A stretch of DNA of 64,000 bases from Candidatus Berkiella aquae (GTDB lineage: Bacteria > Pseudomonadota > Gammaproteobacteria > Berkiellales > Berkiellaceae): assembly GCF_001431295.2 (NCBI RefSeq), contig NZ_LKAJ02000001.1:1860001-1924000 (forward strand), in the 5' to 3' direction. Shown piece by piece: positions 1 through 8,810 of the stretch. The first letter of the stretch is position 1. Each line of letters begins with the position of its first letter. The position numbers were made by a program, and so were the translations under genes. The notes below the pieces were generated by a model. The model did no database searches and had not been told where the DNA came from. It saw only the letters and a program-made list of their open reading frames with translations.

Positions 1-500
1 CCCAATTCTGGAGTATATGAGCATTATTTTTCACTTCTGGAATCGCTAATAAGTTTTTAACAATATCAACATAGCCGTTAAAAGAGGCCAGTCGAAGGGC
101 TGCATTGTCCTTAACATGGGCTGTGGCTTTGACACCATTGATGTTAAGTAAAGCTTGTACGATGAGAATATGACCTTTAATTGCGGCAGTACGCAGCGCC
201 TTGTTTTCTTTAAGATGAGCAATTTCCCTAACCAGCTCCATATCTAATAAGCCAAGAGCTTCTTTCAGCTTCCCTTTTTCAATCGCTATACAAAGCAAAT
301 CATGATAATCGTCTTTAACTGCCACTTTACCGCCAAAATGTTCGAATATAAAAACTTTGCAATCTAACTTAATTTGAAAAAAAAGTAAAGATATTCCTTA
401 CGGCATCGCATTTACTGTATCCACACTTCAAACGCTTCTTCTTGGGGGATTCACTCTGGTTACTGTTGAGTTCAGGCACAGGTAAATGATAAGCGACCAT
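1..500 (-). pseudogene. Ankyrin-repeat protein, 5' part, apparently frameshifted; continues beyond the left edge
   Basis: Two reading frames join at a run of eight A (T on the coding strand) at 377-384. The first frame starts at ATG 500 and encodes 43 residues containing SPKKKRLKCG before a stop at 369-371. The second, open from 397 to the edge, gives ankyrin-type helices such as ALRTAAIKGHILIVQALL and ALRLASFNGYVDIVKNLL. Removing one T would fuse them into one protein. No strong ribosome site precedes ATG 500; a GTG at 325 could start the second frame alone. Ankyrin proteins of host-associated bacteria often act in the host cell. PKKKRLK fits a monopartite nuclear-localisation signal, but its function is inferred. 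It could be a true pseudogene, a slippage-expressed gene or a sequencing error. Confidence 0.55.
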
Positions 501-604
501 GTAAAGATTCTAATCGAGATCACGAGCACGATAATTTAGTGTAACTTCACGATGCTACCTAATGTGGTTTAATCGCGACATCAATGATGAGCCTGGAACA
601 TAGC

Positions 605-1045
605 TTATTGATACGGTTTTAAGCGATTAAATATTTCGGTGTTTTCTTGATTTTCTTTGCGATTTTCATGGAATTGATTGCTTTTTTGAATATTATTGAT
701 AAGTTCTTGCAGGTTGTTACGTTTTACTTTCAATGTTTGGTATTGAGCAATGAAATCCACATGCTGCTTTTGATGGTTATTGAGCACCTCATTTTGCATC
801 ATAATAGCTTTTTCTAATTGGAAAATGAAATGTTGAAATTGTTGATATTGCATGCTTGAAATATGATTATTGGCTAGCGTTTGCAAATTGCTTTGCGTTT
901 CTGACAAACAATGATTCAACATTTCATGTTTGCCCTTCTCTTGCTCCCATTTTTTTTGATTATTGGCGATTTGCCGCATGAGTTTTTGTTCTTGCGTTTC
1001 CAGAACAAAACGATATTTTTCTAGGTGGCTAACCTCTCGCTTCAT
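605..1045 (-). CDS. fliJ: Flagellar export chaperone FliJ
   Basis: A 146-residue, almost wholly helical, highly charged protein with long coiled-coil stretches, typical of FliJ, the stalk-like component of the flagellar type III export ATPase that also recycles export chaperones. It is the last gene of the fleS-fleR-fliEFGHIJ operon and overlaps fliI by 4 bp, so translation is probably coupled. Sequence conservation in this family is poor, so position after fliI is the main support. No terminator is obvious downstream. Confidence 0.85.
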   Translation of the reverse strand: MKREVSHLEKYRFVLETQEQKLMRQIANNQKKWEQEKGKHEMLNHCLSETQSNLQTLANNHISSMQYQQFQHFIFQLEKAIMMQNEVLNNHQKQHVDFIAQYQTLKVKRNNLQELINNIQKSNQFHENRKENQENTEIFNRLKPYQ

Positions 1046-2361
1046 TTAGTGGCAACCGGTATCATGGCAAGGCTAGCAAATTCTCTTAGCATATCGGCTG
1101 TTTGTTTCAAATCCACATGAATGCTCTTATCTTGTTGCAAAAATGCAAACAGCTTGGGCTTTTTTTCTAGAATCATATCCATTTCTGGATCATTTCCTTT
1201 TTGATAAGCACCAATCATAATAAAATCTCGATTTTGCTGATATTTAGCATAACTTTTCTTAAAAGTTCTGGCTAATTGCACTTGCTCAGCGGGCACTACT
1301 TTATCCATCACTCGACTGATGGATTGTTCAATATCAATCGCAGGATAGTGGCCTTGTTCTGCTAACTGCCTTGTTAACATAATATGACCATCTAAAATAC
1401 CTCGCGCACAGTCAACGATGGGATCTTGCACATCATCCCCTTCTGCGAGTACCGTATAAATACCCGTAATAGAGGAATCTTCGTTGATGCCATTGCCTGC
1501 ACGTTCCACTAATTTAGGGATACGAGCAAAGACAGATGGAGGGTAACCTTTATTCGTAGGCGGTTCACCCAGTGCTAAACCTAATTCCCGTAATGCTTGA
1601 CCATAACGTGTTAAAGAATCCATGAGCAGCAATACGCGCTTTTTCTTATTCTTAAAATATTCTGCGATAAAAGTGGCTGTTTCTGCTGCTTTCACCCGCG
1701 CTAAAGGTGAGCTATCGGCAGGTGCCGCGACAATAACTGCTTTATGCAGTCCAGCCACACCAATATTTTCTTCGATAAATTCTTTGACTTCGCGGCCCCG
1801 TTCACCCACCAAAGAAATCACCACAATATCCGCCTGGCAAAATTGCGTGATCATGCCTAGCAATATACTTTTCCCAACGCCGGTACCGGCGAATAACCCC
1901 ATTCGCTGCCCTATCCCTAAGGTTAATAATCCATTGATTGCTTTAACGCCCACATCCATCGCATGACGAATGGGTGCACGTTGCAATGGATTAATGGGTT
2001 CAAAATGAAGTGGAACGCGCTCTATTCCCTTGAGTTCTCCCAAGCTATCTAAAGGTAAGCCGGTAGAATCAATGACTCTACCTAATAGCCCCTCCCCAAT
2101 AGGCACTTTAGCATAGGTATCTAATTGGGTTACTTCAGCTCCAGGCAAAATACCTCTAAGCTCATCCGCACTCATTAAGTAAGTGACATCGGATTTAAAA
2201 CCAATCACTTCAGCCTGAACAGGTAAAGGCGCACAATCAATTTGACAGAGTGTCCCCACCTTGGCTTTTAACCCTGTTGCTTCAATTAAATAGCCCGATA
2301 CTTTATGTACCTTGCCATAAACTGTAAAAGGGGTTAATTGACTTAAGTTTGGGAATTGCAT
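1042..2361 (-). CDS. fliI: Flagellum-specific export ATPase FliI
   Basis: A 439-residue F1-beta-like ATPase that energises docking and unloading of flagellar export substrates at the membrane export gate. The P-loop GTGVGKS is at residues 159-165, followed by the VGERGREV motif (185-192) and the LLLMDSLTRYGQA Walker B region, all diagnostic for FliI/SctN. Length matches the family. Its 5' end overlaps fliH by 19 bp, and FliH is its regulator. Confidence 0.97.
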   Translation of the reverse strand: MQFPNLSQLTPFTVYGKVHKVSGYLIEATGLKAKVGTLCQIDCAPLPVQAEVIGFKSDVTYLMSADELRGILPGAEVTQLDTYAKVPIGEGLLGRVIDSTGLPLDSLGELKGIERVPLHFEPINPLQRAPIRHAMDVGVKAINGLLTLGIGQRMGLFAGTGVGKSILLGMITQFCQADIVVISLVGERGREVKEFIEENIGVAGLHKAVIVAAPADSSPLARVKAAETATFIAEYFKNKKKRVLLLMDSLTRYGQALRELGLALGEPPTNKGYPPSVFARIPKLVERAGNGINEDSSITGIYTVLAEGDDVQDPIVDCARGILDGHIMLTRQLAEQGHYPAIDIEQSISRVMDKVVPAEQVQLARTFKKSYAKYQQNRDFIMIGAYQKGNDPEMDMILEKKPKLFAFLQQDKSIHVDLKQTADMLREFASLAMIPVATK

Positions 2362-2957
2362 AGTAATAGTTCATCCTGCAATCTGTTTAGGAGTGATTCC
2401 AGATTAAAACAGATCTTCTGCTTTTCAGATTCTATCTTAAATTCAAAATCTGCCAATTGTGGCTGCGTTTCAAAAATGATTCTTGAATAACCATTAAAGT
2501 CTTCATTCTGAATTTTTTCGTATAATTTAGGGTGGCATGCGATACGAATTTCTTTACCTGAATTGTCAATCATTTTCAATGCTTGGGTTATCACATTCGC
2601 AATCGTTTCAGAGGACGTTGCAAGTTCTTTGTGAAGTACTTTTTCGCATAAGGATTTTACAAATAATAATATTGCTTGTTCTTTTTCTTGCGAAATGGCT
2701 TGATTATCTTCATGAAGTTGTTTAATTAATGATTCTAATTGCCTTTTTTGCAATTGCATTTCTTGCTCAACTTTTTGCAGACCTTCAGCATAGCCTTTAG
2801 CAAAGCCTGCATCATACCCTTTTTGATTAAGCTCAGCTTGAACCGCATTGGCGGTTGATGCATTGGGGTTAACTTTTAAACTTTTATTGGTCGTATGATG
2901 CGCATTCACCACTAAACCAAATTCAGGCAATGCCCATTTGCTATGACTCTCTGGCAT
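2343..2957 (-). CDS. fliH: Flagellar assembly protein FliH
   Basis: A 204-residue protein with an N-terminal tail, a GYDAGFAKGYAEGLQK segment of GxxxG-type repeats (residues about 48-63) characteristic of FliH, then coiled coil and a V-type ATPase E-subunit-like C-terminal domain. FliH dimers bind FliI and hold it at the export apparatus. The start codon overlaps the fliG stop by one base and the 3' end overlaps fliI, consistent with coupled synthesis. Confidence 0.9.
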   Translation of the reverse strand: MPESHSKWALPEFGLVVNAHHTTNKSLKVNPNASTANAVQAELNQKGYDAGFAKGYAEGLQKVEQEMQLQKRQLESLIKQLHEDNQAISQEKEQAILLFVKSLCEKVLHKELATSSETIANVITQALKMIDNSGKEIRIACHPKLYEKIQNEDFNGYSRIIFETQPQLADFEFKIESEKQKICFNLESLLNRLQDELLLCNSQT

Positions 2958-3967
2958 TAAACCATTTCCTCGCTCTTATTGCCCATCATGATCTTACCTT
3001 GATCTGCTAATGATTTAGCAATCATTAAAATTTCTTTTTGCGCTGCTTCAACTTCGCTTATGCGAACTGGACCTTTGACTTCAAGATCGTCTTTTAATAA
3101 TTCACCCGCTCGTTTTGACATGTTTTTAAAGATTTTATCTTTAATTTCATTATCAGCTGCTTTTAGTGCAATAACTAATGTGTCCGTTTTTACTTCACGC
3201 AACAACATCTGAATGCCTCTATCATCAATAGATTTGATATTGTCGAAAATAAACATTAAATCTTGAATTTGATTGGCGAGTTCTTCATCTCTTTCTTTCA
3301 CTGCACCTAAAATGGTTGTTTCAACATCACCACTCACAAAGTTCAAGATATCGGCAGCACGTTTAATACCACCAATGGTTTTAGTTTGATTCATAATAAT
3401 ATTGGAAACTTGTTTTTCCATCACAGAATTTAACTCGTCAATCGCCGCTGGCTGAATCGAATCTTGCATCGAGATTCGCATCACTAAGTCAATCCGCACT
3501 TTCTCATCAAGGGAGTTTAATACTTCTGCCGCATGATCAGGATCAAGATAACTTAAGATAATCGCTTGAATTTGCGGATGTTCATCGCGAATAATATCGG
3601 CAATCGCTTTGGCATCCATCCATTTTAATGAGTCAAGGCCTTTAGTATTGCCACCAATCAAAATTTTATCAATCACGTTGTTGGCCTTGTCTTCACCTAA
3701 AGCGGTCACAAATACTTTTCGTATCTGTTCATCTTTATTTAAACCAATACTGGTTTTACTTTCTGCTTCAACAATAAATTCCGAATAAATTTGGGTGACG
3801 GTTTTATTATCCACATTTTCAAGCGCAGCCATTGAAACCCCAAGTTTATGTACTTCTTTGGGGCCCAAAAATTTAAGCAATTTTGCTGCATCTTCTGAGC
3901 TGACACTCATTAGAAAAATGGCGGCTTTATGCGCGCCTTCATCACTAGCTGCTTTTCTCATGCTCAA
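2957..3967 (-). CDS. fliG: Flagellar motor switch protein FliG
   Basis: A 336-residue rotor protein of the C-ring that carries the torque-generating surface for the stator and binds FliF at its N terminus. Recognisable segments are the early KAAIFLMSVSSEDAAKLLK, the EHPQIQAIILSYL middle domain with nearby EVLNSL, and the C-terminal GIQMLLREVKTDTLVIALK with charged torque helix KNMSKRAGELLKDDLE. Length is standard. It overlaps fliF by 23 bp, so FliF and FliG are probably made together. Confidence 0.97.
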   Translation of the reverse strand: MSMRKAASDEGAHKAAIFLMSVSSEDAAKLLKFLGPKEVHKLGVSMAALENVDNKTVTQIYSEFIVEAESKTSIGLNKDEQIRKVFVTALGEDKANNVIDKILIGGNTKGLDSLKWMDAKAIADIIRDEHPQIQAIILSYLDPDHAAEVLNSLDEKVRIDLVMRISMQDSIQPAAIDELNSVMEKQVSNIIMNQTKTIGGIKRAADILNFVSGDVETTILGAVKERDEELANQIQDLMFIFDNIKSIDDRGIQMLLREVKTDTLVIALKAADNEIKDKIFKNMSKRAGELLKDDLEVKGPVRISEVEAAQKEILMIAKSLADQGKIMMGNKSEEMV

Positions 3968-5588
3968 TTCCTACCCATTGCTTGATGACTTGCGCTGCTT
4001 TTTTAGGATCTTCATTAATTAGTTCTTTGACTCTCACATGGTAATCTGATTCATCTATTTTCTTGCCTTTTTTATCTAAGATGCCACCCACGTTGTCAGT
4101 CGATGTTTGCATGAGCATTTTTTGTTTATAGTCTGAGATGCTGGTCAGATTTTTCAATAAAGGTCGCAACACAACCAAAATGAGCGTTAAGATAGCAACG
4201 CCTGCAAGCGATTGTTTCACAATCATCCAAAACCAAGGTTTTTCCATGATAGATTGCTTGGGCAATTCTTGAATAGGCTCAACTTGGGCAAATGAGGAAT
4301 TAATCACCGTCACTCTATCGCCGCGTTCTGTTTCAAAACCTATCGCATCTTTGACTAACGTTTCAATCTTCTGTATTTCTTCTGGTTTTAATGGCACTTT
4401 GGTTGCTGTACCATTGCTGTCATAAACGGTTTTATCGTCAACCACGACACCAACTGATAAACGTTGTAACTTGCCCGGCAAATTAACTTGATGCTTAATT
4501 TGTCGATCAATTTCAAAATTCTTGGTTTCTTGCAAACTAATAACGCCTGGTGCCATTTCTCTAGGTTTTTTAGCTGCTTCTTGCCCTGGTTGCCCTGGCT
4601 TTTGGTTGGGCGCTGGTTGATGGGGTGTTCCTGGTGCTTGATTTGATAAAGTGCCAGGTACTCCGCCTTCTCTTGATTGGGTACCCTCTTTATGTACATC
4701 TGAAATGCGTTCAGAGCGTAATGCTGTTTTGGTAGGATCGTAATTTTCACTCGTTAGCTCTGATGAGGTAAAATCCATCGTAGCAGTAACCTCGGCTTTA
4801 ATGCGATCGTACCCTAAGATAGGTGACAATAAATCCTGAATCCGTTGTGCATAAACTCGCTCAAGCTTATGGGTATAATCTAATTGTTTTGCTGCCACAC
4901 TCATTTCATCGCTGCCAGATGAAGAAAGCAGTTTTCCGTTTTGATCGATAACCGTAACATGCTGAGCTGATAAACCTTGAATGCTAGAAGCCACTAAATG
5001 GGTAATGGATGAAACCTGTTCAGGCTCTAAACGTCGTCCACCATAAATATCAACAAAAACAGAAGCGCTGGGTTCTTTTTTGTCTTTAATAAAGGCTGTT
5101 TGCTTGGGTACCGCTAAATGTACCCGAGCCGATTTAATATTTTCAATCGAAGCGATGGTCTTTTCAAGTTCGCCTTCTAAGGCATGAATATAGCGAGCTC
5201 TTTCAATAAATTGGCTAGTTCCAAACACGGAATCTTTATCTAATAACCCCGCAAAGCCATTGCCACTGTGACTTGGAACTCCTTCTCCTGCTAAACGGAT
5301 GCGTGCTTCATGAACTTTGTTGGCATCAACCAACACCAAACCTGTTTTTTCATCGACTTTAAATGGAATATTTTGTCGTTGTAATGCTTCCACGACATCG
5401 CCTGAATCTTTACTATTGAGTTGAGAATAAAGTGGAATATAGTCAGGTGTTTTTGACCACATCACCACATAGATAGCTAAAGCAATGCTTGCCGCAAAGC
5501 CAATAAACAACCCTAGTTGTTTTACGATTGGCAGTTCAAAGTAACCATCTGCCAAAGTTCCCTTAGATTGACTATTTTCTGTCATCAC
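3945..5588 (-). CDS. fliF: Flagellar MS-ring protein FliF
   Basis: A 547-residue inner-membrane ring protein on which the basal body is built. It has a first membrane span near residues 27-46, ring-building motif domains (YIPLYSQLNSKDSGDVVEAL and the later RIRLAGEGVPS, SARVHLAVPK), a low-complexity Pro/Gly/Gln-rich linker around residues 310-340, a second span near 451-473 and a cytoplasmic FliG-binding tail. It lies 9 bp after fliE. ATG 5588 is used; a second Met follows immediately. Confidence 0.97.
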   Translation of the reverse strand: MMTENSQSKGTLADGYFELPIVKQLGLFIGFAASIALAIYVVMWSKTPDYIPLYSQLNSKDSGDVVEALQRQNIPFKVDEKTGLVLVDANKVHEARIRLAGEGVPSHSGNGFAGLLDKDSVFGTSQFIERARYIHALEGELEKTIASIENIKSARVHLAVPKQTAFIKDKKEPSASVFVDIYGGRRLEPEQVSSITHLVASSIQGLSAQHVTVIDQNGKLLSSSGSDEMSVAAKQLDYTHKLERVYAQRIQDLLSPILGYDRIKAEVTATMDFTSSELTSENYDPTKTALRSERISDVHKEGTQSREGGVPGTLSNQAPGTPHQPAPNQKPGQPGQEAAKKPREMAPGVISLQETKNFEIDRQIKHQVNLPGKLQRLSVGVVVDDKTVYDSNGTATKVPLKPEEIQKIETLVKDAIGFETERGDRVTVINSSFAQVEPIQELPKQSIMEKPWFWMIVKQSLAGVAILTLILVVLRPLLKNLTSISDYKQKMLMQTSTDNVGGILDKKGKKIDESDYHVRVKELINEDPKKAAQVIKQWVGIEHEKSS

Positions 5589-5597
5589 ATTACTCTA

Positions 5598-5921
5598 TCA
5601 AATTGGCATGTTCATGATATCTTGATAAGCACTAACTACATGATTTCTTACTTGAGAAACGGCTTGCAACGATAAGTGGGCCTTTTGTGTTGCTATCATC
5701 ACATCTGTTAAATGGATGTTTTTATCGCCCTCTTCAAAACGCTTAGCTAAATCACTTGCATTATTTTGCATTTGATTGGCATCATTGATAGCATTTTTTA
5801 ATAATTGACCAAATTCACTCTGCCCTACCGGATTTGCACCCGCCGACATTTCAGTATTTCTTGCTTTAGCAGCAATAATTTTCATTTGCAGCAATAGCTG
5901 ATTTGCATCAATTTCATTCAT
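5598..5921 (-). CDS. fliE: Flagellar hook-basal body complex protein FliE
   Basis: A 107-residue rod/MS-ring junction protein. The C-terminal half (VMIATQKAHLSLQAVSQVRN followed by VVSAYQDIMNMPI) is the conserved FliE signature. FliE is the first rod protein exported and links FliF to the proximal rod. Its ATG overlaps the stop codon of the upstream response regulator (ATGA), tying it to the regulator operon as in Pseudomonas. Confidence 0.95.
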   Translation of the reverse strand: MNEIDANQLLLQMKIIAAKARNTEMSAGANPVGQSEFGQLLKNAINDANQMQNNASDLAKRFEEGDKNIHLTDVMIATQKAHLSLQAVSQVRNHVVSAYQDIMNMPI

Positions 5922-7231
5922 ACTTGTATACCCATTTTTTTCATGCGAGAAATTTTATAGCGAAGTGTTCTGGTGCTAATGCCTAATTTGTGAGCACTTT
6001 GTTCACGATGGCCATCACATTCTTTTAATACTTGCAGAATCAGTGCATTTTCTTTATCGACCATTTTGTTTTCTAAAGTGTCATCGGCAAATGCATGAAC
6101 CGCTGGTTGAGTGTGTGAGACTTCAAATAAAATGATATCAGGCTCAATTAGATTATTTTTTGCTAAAATAACACTTCTTTGCATCACATTTTGCAGCTCA
6201 CGAATATTACCGTGCCACGCATAATTTAATAATTTCTCTATTGCTTGTTCTGATAACATCATATCAGGCTGGGATGCGTACTTTTTTATAAAATAATTTG
6301 ATAATGGTATAATGTCTGCTTTTCTATCGCGAAGTGCTGCAATATACATCGGGAAAACATTCAAGCGGAAATAAAGATCTTTACGGAAATGTCCGAGTTC
6401 TACTTCTTTAGCTAATGCGCGATTCGTTGTTGAAATGAATCTTGCATCTAACTTGATGATTTTATTTCCACCTAATCTTTCTACTTCTTTCTCTTGAATG
6501 ACTCTTAAAATCTTGGCTTGTAACGCCAATGGCATCTCTGAGATTTCATCGAGTAAAATAGTGCCGCCATTGCCTTGCTCAAGCTTTCCTGGGGTTGACT
6601 GATGTGCCCCCGTAAATGCTCCCTTCTCATAACCAAAAAGCATTGCTTCTAGCATATTATCAGGGATCGCTGCACAGTTAATGGCAATAAAAGGCTCGTT
6701 TTTGCGTAGTGAATTGTCATGAATGAAACGTGCTAATATTTCTTTACCGGTGCCACTTTCACCACTTATCAGCACAGAGGCATCAGTTTTGGCGACTTGT
6801 GCAGCAACCTCAAATAACTTTTTCATCACTTCATCATGGCAAATAAGATTGTTTTGTGGATGGTGATGATATTGGCTAATCTTGTTTAATTTAGTAATCA
6901 ATTCATTGGCTACAAACGGTTTGGTGATGTAATCAATCGCTCCATTTTTAATGGCAAAAACAGCATCATCAATTTTACCATAAGCTGTCATTAGTACCAC
7001 CGAAGTTTGATAATCTTGCTTTTTAATAAATTTGAGTAAATCGATACCACTCATTTTATCTAATTGAATATCACTTAATACAATATGATAATGTTTAGTT
7101 CTGAGCATCTGTAGTGCCATTGTTGAAGATTCAACTGCATCAACCTCAAAAGAAGCATTTTGTAATGTCATTGTTAATGCTTCTAATAAGTCTTTATCAT
7201 CTTCAACCAATAATACAGAACTTTGTGTCAT
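5918..7231 (-). CDS. fleR: Sigma-54-dependent flagellar response regulator, FleR-like
   Basis: Receiver, AAA+ and Fis-type HTH domains in order. Starting at MTQSSVLLVEDDKDLL gives 437 residues. ATG 7231 was preferred over an upstream ATG at 7300 because GGAG lies 5 bases upstream and the longer form would overlap the kinase gene. Visible features are phosphoacceptor Asp 54 in VLSDIQLD, Walker A GESGTGKE, the sigma-54 contact loop GAFTGA, and a C-terminal HTH ending KISRMKKMGIQV. With the adjacent kinase it forms a FleS/FleR (FlrBC) pair that activates mid-stage basal body and hook genes. Confidence 0.92.
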   Translation of the reverse strand: MTQSSVLLVEDDKDLLEALTMTLQNASFEVDAVESSTMALQMLRTKHYHIVLSDIQLDKMSGIDLLKFIKKQDYQTSVVLMTAYGKIDDAVFAIKNGAIDYITKPFVANELITKLNKISQYHHHPQNNLICHDEVMKKLFEVAAQVAKTDASVLISGESGTGKEILARFIHDNSLRKNEPFIAINCAAIPDNMLEAMLFGYEKGAFTGAHQSTPGKLEQGNGGTILLDEISEMPLALQAKILRVIQEKEVERLGGNKIIKLDARFISTTNRALAKEVELGHFRKDLYFRLNVFPMYIAALRDRKADIIPLSNYFIKKYASQPDMMLSEQAIEKLLNYAWHGNIRELQNVMQRSVILAKNNLIEPDIILFEVSHTQPAVHAFADDTLENKMVDKENALILQVLKECDGHREQSAHKLGISTRTLRYKISRMKKMGIQV

Positions 7232-7241
7232 GGTGACTCCG

Positions 7242-8240
7242 CTATCCATTCCATATCGAATATGGCAAATACAATGAGACGATAGTGTAATTATTTTCAA
7301 CCGATTCGATCGCCAATCGTCCTTGATGCGCTTCTAGAATTGATTTGGCAATACTTAACCCTAAGCCTGTGCCATTTTCTTTAGTGGTGTAAAAGGGTTT
7401 CTCAATCCGTATTAGCTCGTCTTGCGTTATCCCTTTGCCATAATCTTTCACTGCAATGCTTAATTCGCCACCAATTAATTGCAGGTTGATTTCAATAAAA
7501 GTTTGTTGCTTGCCGGCTTGAATGGCGTTATCAATAATATTCATTAAAGCACCCATCAGCGATGCTTTATGACCAATAATAATGGCTTTATCACAGTTTT
7601 TTTCGCTATTTAATTCAATGTTGACACCAGGATGCAATTGTTGGTAATCCATCAACATTTTCTGCAATTCATCATAAATAAACATGTTTTCGATCATCTT
7701 TTCTTGGCCTTTACAGACCATCAACACATCATCGATTTGCTGTTTAATGAGTAACAGTGGCTTCATGATTTTGGCTTGATAGCTTGAATCAAGCGGTAGA
7801 CTTGATGCATATAAAATGGCGGTTGACAAAGGTGTTCTTAATTGATGAGCTAATGATGCGGAAAGTTTTTCAATCGAATCCAGTTTTTGTAATTGCATTG
7901 TACAAAGATTACTTTGATGGATCTCTGTTTCATCAACTAGCAATACCAATTGGCCTTTAGCGTTCGGTAAAGACTGCGTTTTGAATAAAACCGTATGTCC
8001 GCTCTTAAGACAAATATAATTTCCTTCGTTAACAATTTCTTTAACATTTTGACGTAGTACTTCTGACCAATCCTTGCTCATTTTCTCTAAACCAAGCATC
8101 TCTTGTGCTTGCTTGTTATAAAGATCAATCATGCCTTCTGCAGTAATCATAATCACGCCAGCAGGGATACTTTCTAGCCAATCATAGAGTGGCTCCCTAT
8201 TTGTTTTTGGTGACGTAATCATGGTTTGCATAACATTCAA
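7242..8240 (-). CDS. fleS: Flagellar sensor histidine kinase, FleS-like
   Basis: A 332-residue soluble kinase with no membrane span. An N-terminal PAS domain (YDWLESIPAGVIMIT, about residues 19-33) is followed by the phosphoacceptor helix SASLAHQLRTPLSTAILYAS and an ATPase domain with the N box NIIDNAIQAG, G1 box DYGKGI and G2 box GTGLGLSIAKSI. Absence of a periplasmic sensor matches FleS/FlrB, which read the state of the export apparatus from the cytoplasm. First gene of the operon ending in fliJ, with a sigma-54 promoter 30 bp upstream. Confidence 0.93.
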   Translation of the reverse strand: MNVMQTMITSPKTNREPLYDWLESIPAGVIMITAEGMIDLYNKQAQEMLGLEKMSKDWSEVLRQNVKEIVNEGNYICLKSGHTVLFKTQSLPNAKGQLVLLVDETEIHQSNLCTMQLQKLDSIEKLSASLAHQLRTPLSTAILYASSLPLDSSYQAKIMKPLLLIKQQIDDVLMVCKGQEKMIENMFIYDELQKMLMDYQQLHPGVNIELNSEKNCDKAIIIGHKASLMGALMNIIDNAIQAGKQQTFIEINLQLIGGELSIAVKDYGKGITQDELIRIEKPFYTTKENGTGLGLSIAKSILEAHQGRLAIESVENNYTIVSLYLPYSIWNG

Positions 8241-8269
8241 CCGTCATATTTTAAGTGATACTTTAGAAT

Positions 8270-8285
8270 AGCAATTGTTATGCCA
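8270..8285 (-). promoter_or_regulatory. Sigma-54 promoter for fleS-fleR-fliEFGHIJ
   Basis: On the minus strand the sequence is TGGCATAACAATTGCT. The invariant GG and GC are separated by 10 bp, as required for RpoN. The -12 element lies about 30 bp upstream of the fleS start. This places the FleSR/basal-body operon under a sigma-54 activator, presumably the FleQ-like protein encoded at 8805-9815. Confidence 0.8.
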
Positions 8286-8335
8286 ACTATTATTATCATA
8301 TTTATCAAATAGATAAGGAATTAAGTATGTTAGGT

Positions 8336-8351
8336 TGCCAAGAAATTGGCA
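8336..8351. promoter_or_regulatory. Short inverted repeat between fleS and the divergent small gene
   Basis: TGCCAA-GAAA-TTGGCA is a perfect 6-bp inverted repeat, 50 bp beyond the fleS sigma-54 promoter and about 85 bp before the small rightward gene. It is a candidate operator or activator site; no factor can be assigned. Confidence 0.35.
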
Positions 8352-8435
8352 TTTGGTTTAGATGCTGAACTTGATAACTGATCTTATATTCATTATGATT
8401 GGCGCCCCTTACACAGTTATAAGAACATTAAAATC

Positions 8436-8750
8436 ATGCAACATGGTCCTAAAAGTCAAATGGAACTTAAATTTGAACGAATTAATCGCGCACAAAGTTA
8501 TGCTGAAAAACGAAATCTGATAGAACAACTGACAGATGATGAGCGCACAATGTATAACAAACAACAAGAAGCTAAATATAAATATGATGAATGTATGCCA
8601 CAATCAGTGCTACCGGTTAATTTCACTCGGACTTATACACCGGCGAATAATGCCGCAAATACTGCTCGCAAAGGCGTGGTGATTCGCAATGCTCCTGCTG
8701 CCAATATAAGTGATGCAGCATCTCCCAATACCTCTAAGCTAACGAAATAA
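8436..8750 (+). CDS. Hypothetical 104-residue protein inside the flagellar locus
   Basis: Opposite in direction to the flanking regulators. The N-terminal half is charged and helical (KFERINRAQSYAEKRNLIEQ, about residues 13-32); the C-terminal half is Ala/Asn/Thr-rich and probably disordered. No signal peptide or membrane span is seen and no family is recognised. The ribosome site is weak; an internal ATG (residue 9) is an alternative start. It ends just before a strong bidirectional hairpin. Its position between fleQ and fleS suggests, without proof, a flagellar link. Confidence 0.6.
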   Translation: MQHGPKSQMELKFERINRAQSYAEKRNLIEQLTDDERTMYNKQQEAKYKYDECMPQSVLPVNFTRTYTPANNAANTARKGVVIRNAPAANISDAASPNTSKLTK

Positions 8751-8777
8751 ATTTTTTTACTGTTAATAGAGTAGTAT

Positions 8778-8810
8778 CCGGCATTTTCATGTAAAAATGC
8801 CGGTTTATTT
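8778..8810. terminator. Bidirectional rho-independent terminator
   Basis: CCGGCATTTT and AAAATGCCGG form a perfect 10-bp stem with the loop CATGTA, followed by TTTATTT. It lies between the convergent ends of the 104-residue gene (8750) and the fleQ-like gene (8805). The hairpin ends just inside 8805, so it can serve both. Confidence 0.85.

Noticed and set aside
4388-4750. Open frame of 120 codons inside fliF
   Set aside because: Overlaps the well-supported fliF on the same strand in another frame; no family features and no ribosome site.
7231-7300. Longer N terminus for the FleR-like regulator
   Set aside because: The extension overlaps the kinase gene and has no homology to receiver domains; the internal ATG has a ribosome site.
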